From Verrucomicrobiia bacterium (GTDB lineage Bacteria > Verrucomicrobiota > Verrucomicrobiia > Limisphaerales > UBA11358), in NCBI GenBank assembly GCA_025451535.1, contig JANWKE010000137.1, positions 1 to 59,175 of the forward strand: a DNA stretch of 59,175 nucleotides, in the 5' to 3' direction. Under the pieces are notes generated by a model, which was given only the letters and a program-made list of their open reading frames with translations, was not told where the DNA came from and did no database searches. Position 1 is the first letter of the stretch; every line of letters starts with the position of its first letter. Positions 9,051 to 17,102 of the stretch are shown here, piece after piece. The position numbers were made by a program, and so were the translations under genes.

Positions 9051-9342
9051 CTGTGGCGGGCGCATCCGATCATCGGTAAAATCTATGCGAGTGGATCTGA
9101 AATTCCGAATCGCCAAAGTACAAATTTCAAAAGACCTTTGAAAATCGCCTGACGCGTCAAGCAAACCACACGGTCAACACCGGATTCACAAAAACGCCTG
9201 CTGTCCTTTGCGACGGCTGCCAGCGTTGGACAAGGGTGTCTCTTTAATTGGCGAAAGGTGTACAGGTCAGTTGGCCCTGAATTAAGGGAAAAGAGTTTTT
9301 AAGTGTCCTTGTTGATACCCAACTCCTTTTGGGAAATGATAC

Positions 9343-9356
9343 CCCCCCAAAACAGG
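9343..9356 (+). promoter_or_regulatory. CCCCCCAAAACAGG upstream element, copy 3
   Basis: Exact copy of the 14-mer, 97 nt before the ATG at 9454 and oriented toward that gene. Confidence 0.5.
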
Positions 9357-9453
9357 CTATGGTCGATATGGCCGGGAATTGATACCTTCGGAGCAAGATT
9401 AAGCCGTTCAAACCCAGAAAATGAAAGCACATAATAAATCCAAGAGGTTGACA

Positions 9454-10458
9454 ATGAAAACCCAAAAAATATCCAATCCCAACAAGCCTTTGGCACCTGA
9501 TTCGCAGAAGCGCTTGCTTGCTTACTCCACCGCTGCCGGTTTGGGTGCATTTTTCGCCGGCCAGAACGCCGAGGCGACGCTTGTCCAGGCCCCCGGGCTT
9601 GCCCCCTATCCGCTCGTGGTGTTGCCTCAGCCGCTTGGTTCGACCAATGCGACCGATCACTATTTGAGCATCGAGGGGGGAAGCATCACGAATTTCGACC
9701 TCAACATCTATCCCGATCTCCTGTCCCACCCCACAACTCAATGGCCATCCCAACTTATTCAACTGATCGGATTTGTGCCGAATACCAACAATCCTGCGAT
9801 TGTAAACGGCCAACCCCTTTGTCCCCCCTTTTCCGACGGCACGACAAACGCCTATATCGGTGCTTTCTTTGGAGGAATGATCATCGGCAACAACGCCACC
9901 ACCTTTACACCGTCGTATCATCCGAGCCTTGGAATCAGCTACAATTACACTTCCTCCTACCCTTTTGTTAATAGCCATTGGACCGAGGTCCCTGGTTTTC
10001 CGGAACAATACGTAGGATTTGAGTTCACCAGCAGCGTGGATGGCCAGAACCATTTCGGCTACATGGATATGCAGGTGAATTTCACCTCAGCGACCATCGG
10101 CGGCGCGACCGAAGAGGTTGTCCAGTCGGTTGTGATCAATGATTGCCGCTATGAAACAACGCCAAACGCCAGCGTCACTGTTCCTTCCGCTATCAAGATT
10201 ACGAGTTTCACCAAGGATCCGTCGAACAACAATTTGATTACGATTAATTTCGGCCCCAATTGGGCGAATGACAACTCGTCAACTTACGTGCTGGAGACCA
10301 GCCCCACGCTCGGTCCGTCGGCCGTTTGGGTGACCGATCCACAGGCTCTCGTTTCCCAAACGGGGACTGCTAATATTGACGCGCCGGCCACCTATCAGGC
10401 TCTCACCTATCCGACCAGTGGTGCGACTGCTCAATACTGGCGCATTAGAAAGCAATAG
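9454..10458 (+). CDS. Secreted protein of unknown function, C-terminal FYR-like module, PEP-CTERM tail left behind its stop
   Basis: 334 aa from the ATG at 9454, preceded by AAGAGG at a good distance. The ATG at 9421 has no ribosome-binding site. A signal-like segment at about 22-42 (LLAYSTAAGLGAFFAGQNAEA) is of the type seen on verrucomicrobial PEP-CTERM proteins. The middle (about 45-240) is a Gly/Asn/Ser-rich beta-type domain with no recognised family. From about 245 the sequence becomes the shared C-terminal module: ITSFTKDPSNNNLITINFGP, then STYVLETSPTLGP ... QYWRIRKQ and a TAG stop. The reading frame continues after the stop into a PEP-CTERM sorting signal (10474-10707). This suggests that the module, with its stop, was inserted ahead of an older tail, or that a stop mutation arose. 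Function unknown. Confidence 0.65.
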   Translation: MKTQKISNPNKPLAPDSQKRLLAYSTAAGLGAFFAGQNAEATLVQAPGLAPYPLVVLPQPLGSTNATDHYLSIEGGSITNFDLNIYPDLLSHPTTQWPSQLIQLIGFVPNTNNPAIVNGQPLCPPFSDGTTNAYIGAFFGGMIIGNNATTFTPSYHPSLGISYNYTSSYPFVNSHWTEVPGFPEQYVGFEFTSSVDGQNHFGYMDMQVNFTSATIGGATEEVVQSVVINDCRYETTPNASVTVPSAIKITSFTKDPSNNNLITINFGPNWANDNSSTYVLETSPTLGPSAVWVTDPQALVSQTGTANIDAPATYQALTYPTSGATAQYWRIRKQ

Positions 10459-10473
10459 CCGAATTCAGCAACG

Positions 10474-10707
10474 ATGAATATTGGAGCGAGCAACAAAAAG
10501 GAAATCGTCCAAAACCCCCAAGGTGTTGTCCGGTCACAGCAGGTGCTGTTCGCCAAGTCACCTCCGGGCACCACCTTCGGTATTGTTACTGATTCGGAAC
10601 CATCCTCGCTGGCTTTGCTGGCGGCAGGGGTTGCAGGGATGGCGGCCCGGCGTGCACGTCGCCGCGAGCGAATGAAATCCCTGGAATCCCATAAAACAGA
10701 AACTTAA
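10474..10707 (+). CDS. PEP-CTERM sorting-signal tail, in frame 15 nt after the preceding stop
   Basis: 77 codons in the same frame as the upstream gene. Residues about 40-69 are a textbook PEP-CTERM signal: SEPSSLALLAAGVAGMAARR, that is the Pro motif (here S-E-P), a hydrophobic span and an Arg-rich end. There is no signal peptide and no clear ribosome-binding site, so on its own the peptide would not be exported. Three readings are possible: a displaced tail of the upstream gene, now dead; a product of stop readthrough joining it to the upstream protein; or a sequencing error at the TAG (10456-10458). In other PEP-CTERM proteins the tail directly ends the exported protein and is handled by an exosortase. 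None is visible in this window. Confidence 0.5.
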   Translation: MNIGASNKKEIVQNPQGVVRSQQVLFAKSPPGTTFGIVTDSEPSSLALLAAGVAGMAARRARRRERMKSLESHKTET

Positions 10708-10875
10708 GTCCTCCATCCAACTCCGCCTCATGACCTGGCGGCAATGCGACCGGCTCAGCCAGCAACGCCCGTTGGCTTGGTCTTACGCCGGCCGGTTGCG
10801 ATGCATCGGGCTTTTCATAAGACTATCGAACTGGCATTGTAAAAGGATTCCGCTTGGCAAGTCGATTGCGCGCGT

Positions 10876-12897
10876 ATGAATCAATCACCCAAAAGAAAAG
10901 TGCTGCTGATTGGCTGGGATTCGGCCGATTGGGAAATGATTGATCCGCTGCTTCAAAGCGGGCAGATGCCAGCCCTGGCGCAACTGCTCAAAGGCGGAGT
11001 GCGCGGGAATCTGGCCACCCTACAGCCGGTGCTCTCGCCGATGCTGTGGACGTCCATTGCGACCGGCAAGCGCGCGGACAAGCATGGAATTTGCGGCTTC
11101 ACGGAGCCTTTGCCGGACGGCACCGGCATCGTGCCGGTTCGCAGCACTTCGCGGAAATGCAAGGCGATTTGGAACGTTCTCAGCCAAAACGGGCTTAGGT
11201 CCAACATTGTCGGTTGGTTCGCCACGGACCCGCCCGAGCCGATCAATGGGATCATGGTAACAGATCAATTTCTGGTCGCGCCGGAAGCCAAAATCGGAAA
11301 TACGGTGCACCCGCCGGAGCTTGCCAACTCGATGGCGGCGTTGCGGGTGACCCCGGACAGCCTCATGGCGGAGGATTTACTGGCCTTTATCCCGCGCCTG
11401 AAGGAGCTGGATCTGAAAACCGATAAACGCCCCATTAAGCTGGCCCGCCGGCTGGCCAAGGCTGCCTCAGTTCAGGCCGTCGCCACCGCCCTGATTCAGA
11501 GCGAGCCCTGGAATTTGATGGCTGTCTATTATGACGCGATTGACCAGTTCGGCCACGAGTTCATGTCTTATCATCCTCCGCGGATGCGAGGGGTCACGGA
11601 GAGAGATTTTGAGTTCTACCAACACGTCATGACGGGTTGTTACCGGTTTCACGATATGATGCTACACGTGTTGCTCCAATACATTGATGAGCAGACGAAC
11701 GTGATTCTGGTAAGCGACCACGGTTACGAGTGCGGGCATCGCCGTCCGCCACCGGAGGAGGCCAAAAAGAATCCGGAGGGGTGCCACCGGAATTTCGGCA
11801 TCGCCTGTCTGAAGGGGCCTGACATCAGGGAAAGCGAACGCCTTTACGGCGCGACGATTCTGGATGTGACCCCCACGATTCTGTCCCTGCTCGGCCTGCC
11901 GGTGGGCGGCGACATGGACGGGCGTCCGTGGCTGGAAGTGTTCCGCCAAGAGGTCAAGCCCGAACGCATCTTTGGTTGGGAAGGTGTGGGTGATTACAAA
12001 GCCGGTTTGCACAACAGCGAGATTCGTCAGGACCCGGCGGAGGCCGCACAGGCGGTGGCTCAACTGGTTGAACTCGGCTATATTGCTCCGCCCGGGAAGG
12101 ACGTCCAGGAGACGATCCAAAATACCGTCCGGTGCAACAAAATCAGCCTGGTTCGCGCGTTGATCGACACGCCAAGAATGGCAGAGGCGGTGCCACTCCT
12201 CCGCGAATTGCTGGCTGGGAAGAAAGATGACGAGTGGTGCGTGCTCACTTTGGCGCGTTGCCTGCTTGGTTTGGGACAACTCAAGGAAGCCCGAGCCTTG
12301 CTGGAAACGACGTCTCCCGAAGCCCAACGTTCCGCCCAGGTGCAATTGATGCTGGCTGATCTGGCTCTGGCGGAAGGCAATAAAGTCCAGGCCTTCAGCC
12401 ATGTTCAAGCCGCCAACGCCAACGGCGTCTCGCATCATCTTGTTTTCAATCAGATTGGCCGTGCGTTTCTCCAGTTTAATCGCTGGCCCGAAGCAGCGGA
12501 TGCTTTTCGGAAATCCCTTGAAACCGAACCGGACAATCCGGCTGCCCTGGATGGTTTGGCCTCCCTGCATCTTGCGAAAGAAGAGTGGGAGAGCGCAGTC
12601 GAGAAGTCCCTGGAAGCTGTCGGCCTGGTTCATTTCTATCCGGAGGCGCATTTTCATTTGGCGGTGGGGCTGGAACGCTCTGGCCGAACCCCGGAAGCGA
12701 TCGCGGCTTATGAGGCGGCCCTGGGACTTGGATACCAGCCAGCGTTGTTGCATCGTCATCTGGCGGAGTTGTTCAAGGCAATTGATGCGCAAAAGGCCGA
12801 CGCGCACAAGCGCGCCTTTATCCGTTTATGCCGGCAACCCTTGTACCGCGCGGATTTCAAATCCAATCTGGCCGGGGGGGAGCCTCCGACCACCTGA
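10876..12897 (+). CDS. Alkaline-phosphatase-superfamily (type I phosphodiesterase-like) protein with TPR domain
   Basis: 673 aa with no signal peptide. Residues 1-365 show the metal-binding pattern of the alkaline phosphatase superfamily: Asp15 in LLIGWDSADW, the nucleophile Thr/Ser near 59-60 in SPMLWTSIATGK, D and H in YYDAIDQFGHE (about 217-226), the D-H pair in VSDHGYECGH and a late His in GCHRNFGI. Family members cut phosphodiesters, phosphonates or sulfates. Residues about 410-660 are TPR repeats (for example FNRWPEAADAFRKSLETEPD), which suggest a partner-binding role. The sulfotransferase gene starts 3 nt after the stop, so the two are translationally linked. Such AP-TPR/sulfotransferase pairs are consistent with modification of a secreted polymer, but the substrate is unknown. 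Confidence 0.8.
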   Translation: MNQSPKRKVLLIGWDSADWEMIDPLLQSGQMPALAQLLKGGVRGNLATLQPVLSPMLWTSIATGKRADKHGICGFTEPLPDGTGIVPVRSTSRKCKAIWNVLSQNGLRSNIVGWFATDPPEPINGIMVTDQFLVAPEAKIGNTVHPPELANSMAALRVTPDSLMAEDLLAFIPRLKELDLKTDKRPIKLARRLAKAASVQAVATALIQSEPWNLMAVYYDAIDQFGHEFMSYHPPRMRGVTERDFEFYQHVMTGCYRFHDMMLHVLLQYIDEQTNVILVSDHGYECGHRRPPPEEAKKNPEGCHRNFGIACLKGPDIRESERLYGATILDVTPTILSLLGLPVGGDMDGRPWLEVFRQEVKPERIFGWEGVGDYKAGLHNSEIRQDPAEAAQAVAQLVELGYIAPPGKDVQETIQNTVRCNKISLVRALIDTPRMAEAVPLLRELLAGKKDDEWCVLTLARCLLGLGQLKEARALLETTSPEAQRSAQVQLMLADLALAEGNKVQAFSHVQAANANGVSHHLVFNQIGRAFLQFNRWPEAADAFRKSLETEPDNPAALDGLASLHLAKEEWESAVEKSLEAVGLVHFYPEAHFHLAVGLERSGRTPEAIAAYEAALGLGYQPALLHRHLAELFKAIDAQKADAHKRAFIRLCRQPLYRADFKSNLAGGEPPTT

Positions 12898-12900
12898 ACC

Positions 12901-13494
12901 ATGCCAGGCAACTTCGTCACGATTGTCTCGGGGCTGCCGCGTTCCGGCACGAGCCTCATGATGCAGATGTTGCAGGCTGGCGGGATGCAACTCTTGACGG
13001 ACGGACGGCGAGCGCCTGACGACCACAATCCCCGCGGCTACCTGGAGCACGAGGGGGTCAAACATAGTCGTAATGATTTGTCGTGGCTGGACGAGGCGGG
13101 CGGCAAGGCGGTCAAGGTGGTTCACCTGCTCCTGCAATACCTGCCCACCGACCGGAATTACCACGTCCTGTTCATGCTGCGGGATCTCCAGGAGGTGATT
13201 GTTTCTCAGCGGGTCATGCTCAAGCAACAAGGCCGCCCCGCGGCAACGCTGACCGATGCGGCATTGACGGGTGTTTTTGAAAAGCAACTTTCCTCAGTGC
13301 GTCAATGGCTGTCCGAGCGGACGAATTTTCGCGTCTTATACGTGAATTACCCGGACGTGATTGATCACCCGCTGGACTTGGCCCGGCAAATCAATGCTTT
13401 TCTCAACGGGAACCTGCTGGTCGCGGACATGGCTGCCGCTGTGGACCCGACGCTCTATCGCCAGCGCCAATCCGAGCGGGTGAATCATTCTTGA
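12901..13494 (+). CDS. P-loop sulfotransferase family protein
   Basis: 197 aa. The N-terminal FVTIVSGLPRSGTSLMMQML contains the 5'-phosphosulfate-binding loop (PRSGTS) of PAPS-dependent sulfotransferases. A second segment, YHVLFMLRDLQEVIVSQRVM, corresponds to the 3'-phosphate-binding R-D-x(n)-S region, and FRVLYVNYPDVIDHPLDLA matches the later conserved region. The protein is short for the class and probably cytoplasmic. It starts 3 nt after the AP-superfamily/TPR gene, so the two should be made together. It could sulfate a glycan or other product that the partner handles. Some bacterial proteins with this fold have drifted in function, so the sulfotransferase activity is a family inference. 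Confidence 0.78.
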   Translation: MPGNFVTIVSGLPRSGTSLMMQMLQAGGMQLLTDGRRAPDDHNPRGYLEHEGVKHSRNDLSWLDEAGGKAVKVVHLLLQYLPTDRNYHVLFMLRDLQEVIVSQRVMLKQQGRPAATLTDAALTGVFEKQLSSVRQWLSERTNFRVLYVNYPDVIDHPLDLARQINAFLNGNLLVADMAAAVDPTLYRQRQSERVNHS

Positions 13495-13824
13495 GTGAGC
13501 ACGCGTTAACCCGATGACGGCGATCTGTTCAAGCCCATCACTTTTTGCGCCTATTCGCCCGTTTCTCTTGCCAGGAAGACAACGCCTCTGGAATCGTGGC
13601 CGCCTTCGCCGGCCATCTGAGTTTGGCAAACGAGACCACAAAATTGCGGCAAGGGTTCATGGTAATGGCAGCACGATGCCAGGCACAATTTTTCACAGAA
13701 TGTTTTTGTTCGTTCAACCCCCCAATTTAGGGGGTTGTTGGTATTGGCGCATTAGATGACAATTAATGTGAACAGAGGCTTTTGTGATTTGGAGGCCAAT
13801 GTTTGATTTTGCCACAATAACTTT
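13495..13824. other. Intergenic region upstream of nagB
   Basis: 330 bp. It holds the hairpin at 13715-13737 and, at 13790-13796, a strong Shine-Dalgarno (GGAGG) followed by an ATG at 13799. That ATG opens a 39-codon frame that overlaps the nagB start in another frame, while nagB itself lacks a nearby ribosome-binding site. Nothing else was recognised. Confidence 0.5.
13715..13737 (+). promoter_or_regulatory. Perfect hairpin with variant C-run element upstream of nagB
   Basis: CAACCCCC and GGGGGTTG form a perfect 8-bp stem around a 7-nt loop. The core CCCCCCAATTTAGG (13718-13731) is a variant of the CCCCCCAAAACAGG element seen upstream of three other genes. It ends 93 nt before the nagB start and no T-run follows, so a terminator is unlikely. 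Confidence 0.5.
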
Positions 13825-14685
13825 ATGGAAGTCGTCATTCAACCAAATGCGGACATCGCCACTGACCTGGTGGCGCAGGTTATCGCCAACGAATTGCGGG
13901 CCAACCCGCGCCTGGTGATCGGGTTGGCCACGGGTCGCACGATGGAATCAGTCTATGCCCGGCTGGTTCAGCTACACCGGAAAGAAGGCCTGGATTTCTC
14001 GGCCTGCCACACGTTCAACCTGGATGAATATGTCGGACTGCCGGGCAGCCACCGCAATTCCTACCGGCATTACATGAACCACAATTTGTTCCTGAACGTG
14101 AACGTGGATTTGCGAAACACGCATCTGCCAAACGGCGCCGCGCCTGACATCGACGCTGAATGCGAACGTTACGAAAAGCTCATTGCGCAATGCGGCGGCA
14201 TTGATCTGCAGTTGCTGGGCATAGGGTTGGCCGGACATTTGGGCTTCAACGAGCCGGTTTCGTCGCTGCACTCGCGCACCCGGATCAAAGTGCTTTCGCC
14301 GGTGACGCGCTCCCAAAATGAGCCGTTGTTCACGACGCCCGATGAAATGCCGCGCCGCGCCATCACGATGGGAGTGGGAACGATACTTGAGGCGCGCCGC
14401 TGTCTGCTCCTTGCAACCGGCGAGGACAAGGCCGAGATTGTCGCGCGGGCGATTGAAGGCCCGGTGACGAGCATGATTTCCGCAACGGCCCTGCAGTTTC
14501 ATCCACATTGTACGGTGGTGCTGGACGAAGCGGCCGCCAGCCGACTGCAGGAGGCGGATTATTACCGATGGATTTTTGAGAATGAACCGCAGTGGCAGTC
14601 TTGCTTCAATGAATCAAACGCTTCCGGTCTGAACGGCAGTCCGGTTAATTCGAAGCGGCGAAAACGAGTCATCACCCCGGTTTAG
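13825..14685 (+). CDS. nagB: Glucosamine-6-phosphate deaminase
   Basis: 286 aa. The enzyme converts glucosamine-6-phosphate to fructose-6-phosphate and ammonia. Seen: HTFNLDEYVGLPGSHRNSY with catalytic Asp67, the NAG-like LPNGAAPDIDAEC, GIGLAGHLGFNEP with His138 and Glu143, and SSLHSRTRIKVLSP. The residue two before the His, which is Asp in E. coli NagB and commonly Asn in others, is Ala136 here. The C-terminal 25 residues form a Ser/Arg/Lys-rich extension beyond the usual length (about 245-265). With the GH20 and DUF5009 genes upstream it could complete an amino-sugar degradation route; nagA is not in the window. It may also act in cell-wall precursor turnover. Confidence 0.92.
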   Translation: MEVVIQPNADIATDLVAQVIANELRANPRLVIGLATGRTMESVYARLVQLHRKEGLDFSACHTFNLDEYVGLPGSHRNSYRHYMNHNLFLNVNVDLRNTHLPNGAAPDIDAECERYEKLIAQCGGIDLQLLGIGLAGHLGFNEPVSSLHSRTRIKVLSPVTRSQNEPLFTTPDEMPRRAITMGVGTILEARRCLLLATGEDKAEIVARAIEGPVTSMISATALQFHPHCTVVLDEAAASRLQEADYYRWIFENEPQWQSCFNESNASGLNGSPVNSKRRKRVITPV

Positions 14686-14790
14686 GACGCCAAATTATTT
14701 GGTTGAACTGTCTGATGGGTCTGCGATTTTAGAAAAGGAAAACATTGAAGTAATCTGTTAAATGTTTTCTAATCAAGAAAAGCTACGGCG

Positions 14791-15915
14791 ATGAAACCCG
14801 CGCCTATGCCACATCGAAGCAAATCGGCTCCAAAGTCCGGGCTGGCCAAGTCCTCAATTGCACCTTCCGCCGTCACTTTCCCCACACACTCGGGACCTTC
14901 AGGTAAAGGTCAGCCGGAAAACAGCCATCTCGCGAAGAATGCGGTCTACTGGCGACAACGTTTGCTTTTGCGTCAGTATCATTTTCCGGCTGTTATTGGA
15001 TCGGAGGCGGATTTATCCGTGCGTATTGATCATGCCGGCGTGGGTTTTTATTTCCCGCTCGGCACCCCGGATGCGGAAGTCGCTGCTGCCAAGGCGTGCC
15101 AGATTTTTCAGTCAGTGGCGAAACAAGGCTGGTCAGCCGTGCGCCGGCGTTTCTCGCGTGAACTGATTTTGGCCTTCGAGTGGTGCACGAATCCGGTGTT
15201 GTGGACTTATACCACGATTCACACCCTGGTGGGCGAACCCGCTGAACGAGAGGCGGATTTGTCGCCGGCTAATCCCAACCGGCAACGCATATTAGTGTTG
15301 GAAGCGGACGTCGGCATCCGCCGGGCTTTGTGCTGGAGTGTCAGTCAGCAACCCGGCTTTGTGAGTGTTCCTTGTGACTCGACGGCATCTTTCCCTCAGG
15401 CACTGGAAGTTCACAAGCCCCGTTTGGTTCTCTTGAATCGCAATCTTGCCCGATCCATTGGTTTCAAAACGGCAGGCGTCATCAGCCGGATTCAACCCGA
15501 AGTGCCCGCCCTCGCTTACTCGGTTTATGCGGATGGCGACCAGATGTTTACCTCCACACCTGGCGGGGCCGCAGGTTATATGGTCAAGCGGGTGATGCCC
15601 GATCGCTTGCTGGAGCCTATCCTCAAAGTCGCGGGCCGCTCGGAGTTGATAACGGAAGATTTCCTGTTGCGCGTCAAATACTATTTTCAGGAATTACTGC
15701 AACTGCGCCCCGATCATAACAACCAGGCCATGCTCAAGTTGACGCACCGCGAACGCGAGGTGATGGAACTTCTCAGTAAAGGTTGCGTGGACAAGGAAAT
15801 CGCGCAGGTTATGGGCATCAGTGTCTGGACGGTGCACGGTCACATCAAAAATATTTTTGAACGACTCCAGGTGCGCACCCGCACGGAGGCAGTCATCCAT
15901 TACCTGGAAAAGTGA
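14791..15915 (+). CDS. LuxR-family transcriptional regulator with atypical (Asn) receiver domain
   Basis: 374 aa. Residues about 1-160 are an unrecognised N-terminal region. Residues about 165-290 look like a CheY-type receiver: RILVLEADVGIRRALCWSV supplies the acidic pair and GYMVK the conserved Lys. At the phosphoacceptor position, however, the sequence is PRLVLLNRNLA, with Asn instead of Asp. Residues about 310-374 are a LuxR/GerE helix-turn-helix (LTHREREVMELLSKGCVDKEIAQVMG, shown here in parts; then VHGHIKNIFERL). The domain would bind DNA without normal aspartyl phosphorylation. No kinase is adjacent, and the gene is 105 bp after nagB on the same strand. Targets are unknown. Confidence 0.82.
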   Translation: MKPAPMPHRSKSAPKSGLAKSSIAPSAVTFPTHSGPSGKGQPENSHLAKNAVYWRQRLLLRQYHFPAVIGSEADLSVRIDHAGVGFYFPLGTPDAEVAAAKACQIFQSVAKQGWSAVRRRFSRELILAFEWCTNPVLWTYTTIHTLVGEPAEREADLSPANPNRQRILVLEADVGIRRALCWSVSQQPGFVSVPCDSTASFPQALEVHKPRLVLLNRNLARSIGFKTAGVISRIQPEVPALAYSVYADGDQMFTSTPGGAAGYMVKRVMPDRLLEPILKVAGRSELITEDFLLRVKYYFQELLQLRPDHNNQAMLKLTHREREVMELLSKGCVDKEIAQVMGISVWTVHGHIKNIFERLQVRTRTEAVIHYLEK

Positions 15916-16074
15916 TGAACGAGAATGCCGGGTTTCAATTGATTGACCGAATTGGATTTGGCCGGTCTGAATCCGATTTCCAGTTCTGCTGCACGTTCTA
16001 CGAAATCTGACGCCAACATTAATCAAATATCCCACGGCTTCACCGCCAACAAACCGGAGATGACCAAATAGGGT

Positions 16075-17091
16075 ATGTATATCGTAACAGACTACAGCGT
16101 TGCGGTCCTGCTCTGTGTCGTGACCATGATCTGCTGGGGGTCCTGGGCCAACACTCAAAAACTGGCGAGCAAGGAGTGGCGATTTCAGTTGTTCTACTGG
16201 GATTATGCCATTGGCGTGCTGGTCCTGTCGCTGATCCTGGCGTTCACCCTGGGCAGCACCGGAAACGCGGGACGCGGGTTTCTGCCTGACCTGCAACAAG
16301 CGGAAGGACGCTGGCTCGGCTCGGCCTTTTTGGGGGGAGTTATCTTTAATTTGTCCAATATTCTCCTGGTCGCCGCGATCGACATCGCCGGCTTGGCCGT
16401 GGCTTTCCCGGTCGGGGTCGGGCTGGCGCTGACGTTGGGGGTTATCACAACCTACCTGGCCAGGCCCGAAGGCAACGTCGCGCTGCTGGCCTTGGGGGTG
16501 GGAGGCGTGGTGGTGGCGATCATTCTAGCGGCGATGGCCTACAGCCGTCTGGCTTCGAAAAATCGGAAGATGCCGTTCAAAGGCATTGCCTTGTCGGTCG
16601 CGGCGGGCGTCCTGATGGGCTTTTTCTACAGTTACGTGGCCAGGGCAATGGGCGAGATTCAGGTGCAAGGAGCCGACGCGACGTTGGAGGCGGGCAAGCT
16701 CAGTCCTTACACGGCGATCGTGCTGTTTTCCTGCGGCGTGCTGGTGTCGAATTTTGTGTGGAACACCATTGCCATGCTCAAGCCCTTTCACGGCGAGCCG
16801 GTGCCTCTGATGGATTATTTCACCAAGGGCAATGCGCGGCTGCACGGTGTCGGTATTTTGGGGGGGATCATTTGGAATTTGGGAATGTCGTTCAGTATTA
16901 TTGCCAGCCACGCGGCGGGTCCGGCGCTGTCCTATGGTTTGGGCCAGGGGGCGACGCTGGTGGGGGCGTTATGGGGCGTTTTTGTCTGGAAGGAATTCAA
17001 AGAGGCGCCTCCCGGAACGGGCAAGTTGCTGGCGGCGATGTTCTTTTTCTACCTGCTGGGGCTGGGAATCCTGATCACCTCAAGACTGTGA
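16075..17091 (+). CDS. GRP-type sugar transporter (glucose/ribose porter, DMT superfamily)
   Basis: 338 aa with about ten transmembrane segments and no signal peptide. The start VAVLLCVVTMICWGSWANTQ (in part), the segment GGVIFNLSNILLVAAIDIAG and the late GGIIWNLGMSFSIIASHAAG / SYGLGQGATLVGALWGVFVW repeats match the GRP transporter family, which includes RbsU/GlcU-type proton-linked sugar uptake proteins. It sits in the inner membrane. The PfkB-family sugar kinase starts 11 nt after its stop, the usual pairing of uptake and phosphorylation. Ribose is suggested by the kinase. A furanose released by the following GH172 enzyme is an alternative. Confidence 0.85.
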   Translation: MYIVTDYSVAVLLCVVTMICWGSWANTQKLASKEWRFQLFYWDYAIGVLVLSLILAFTLGSTGNAGRGFLPDLQQAEGRWLGSAFLGGVIFNLSNILLVAAIDIAGLAVAFPVGVGLALTLGVITTYLARPEGNVALLALGVGGVVVAIILAAMAYSRLASKNRKMPFKGIALSVAAGVLMGFFYSYVARAMGEIQVQGADATLEAGKLSPYTAIVLFSCGVLVSNFVWNTIAMLKPFHGEPVPLMDYFTKGNARLHGVGILGGIIWNLGMSFSIIASHAAGPALSYGLGQGATLVGALWGVFVWKEFKEAPPGTGKLLAAMFFFYLLGLGILITSRL

Positions 17092-17102
17092 GCCTTAAAG
17101 TT

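Larger units (their letters stand above)
8943..9453. other. Divergent intergenic region with C-run palindrome
   Basis: About 510 bp between the minus-strand gene at 8942 and the plus-strand gene at 9454. It contains the inverted repeat 9016-9050 and a further element copy at 9343-9356. An antisense open frame crosses part of it but has no family features. No RNA gene seen. Confidence 0.6.

Noticed and set aside
9244-10053. 269-codon minus-strand frame over the 9454 gene
   Set aside because: Antisense to a gene with signal peptide and module. It has no start context or family features.
16758-17102. Start of the ribokinase gene upstream at 16758
   Set aside because: That frame runs inside the transporter gene. 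The ATG at 17103 begins exactly at the conserved PfkB N-terminus, 11 nt after the transporter stop.
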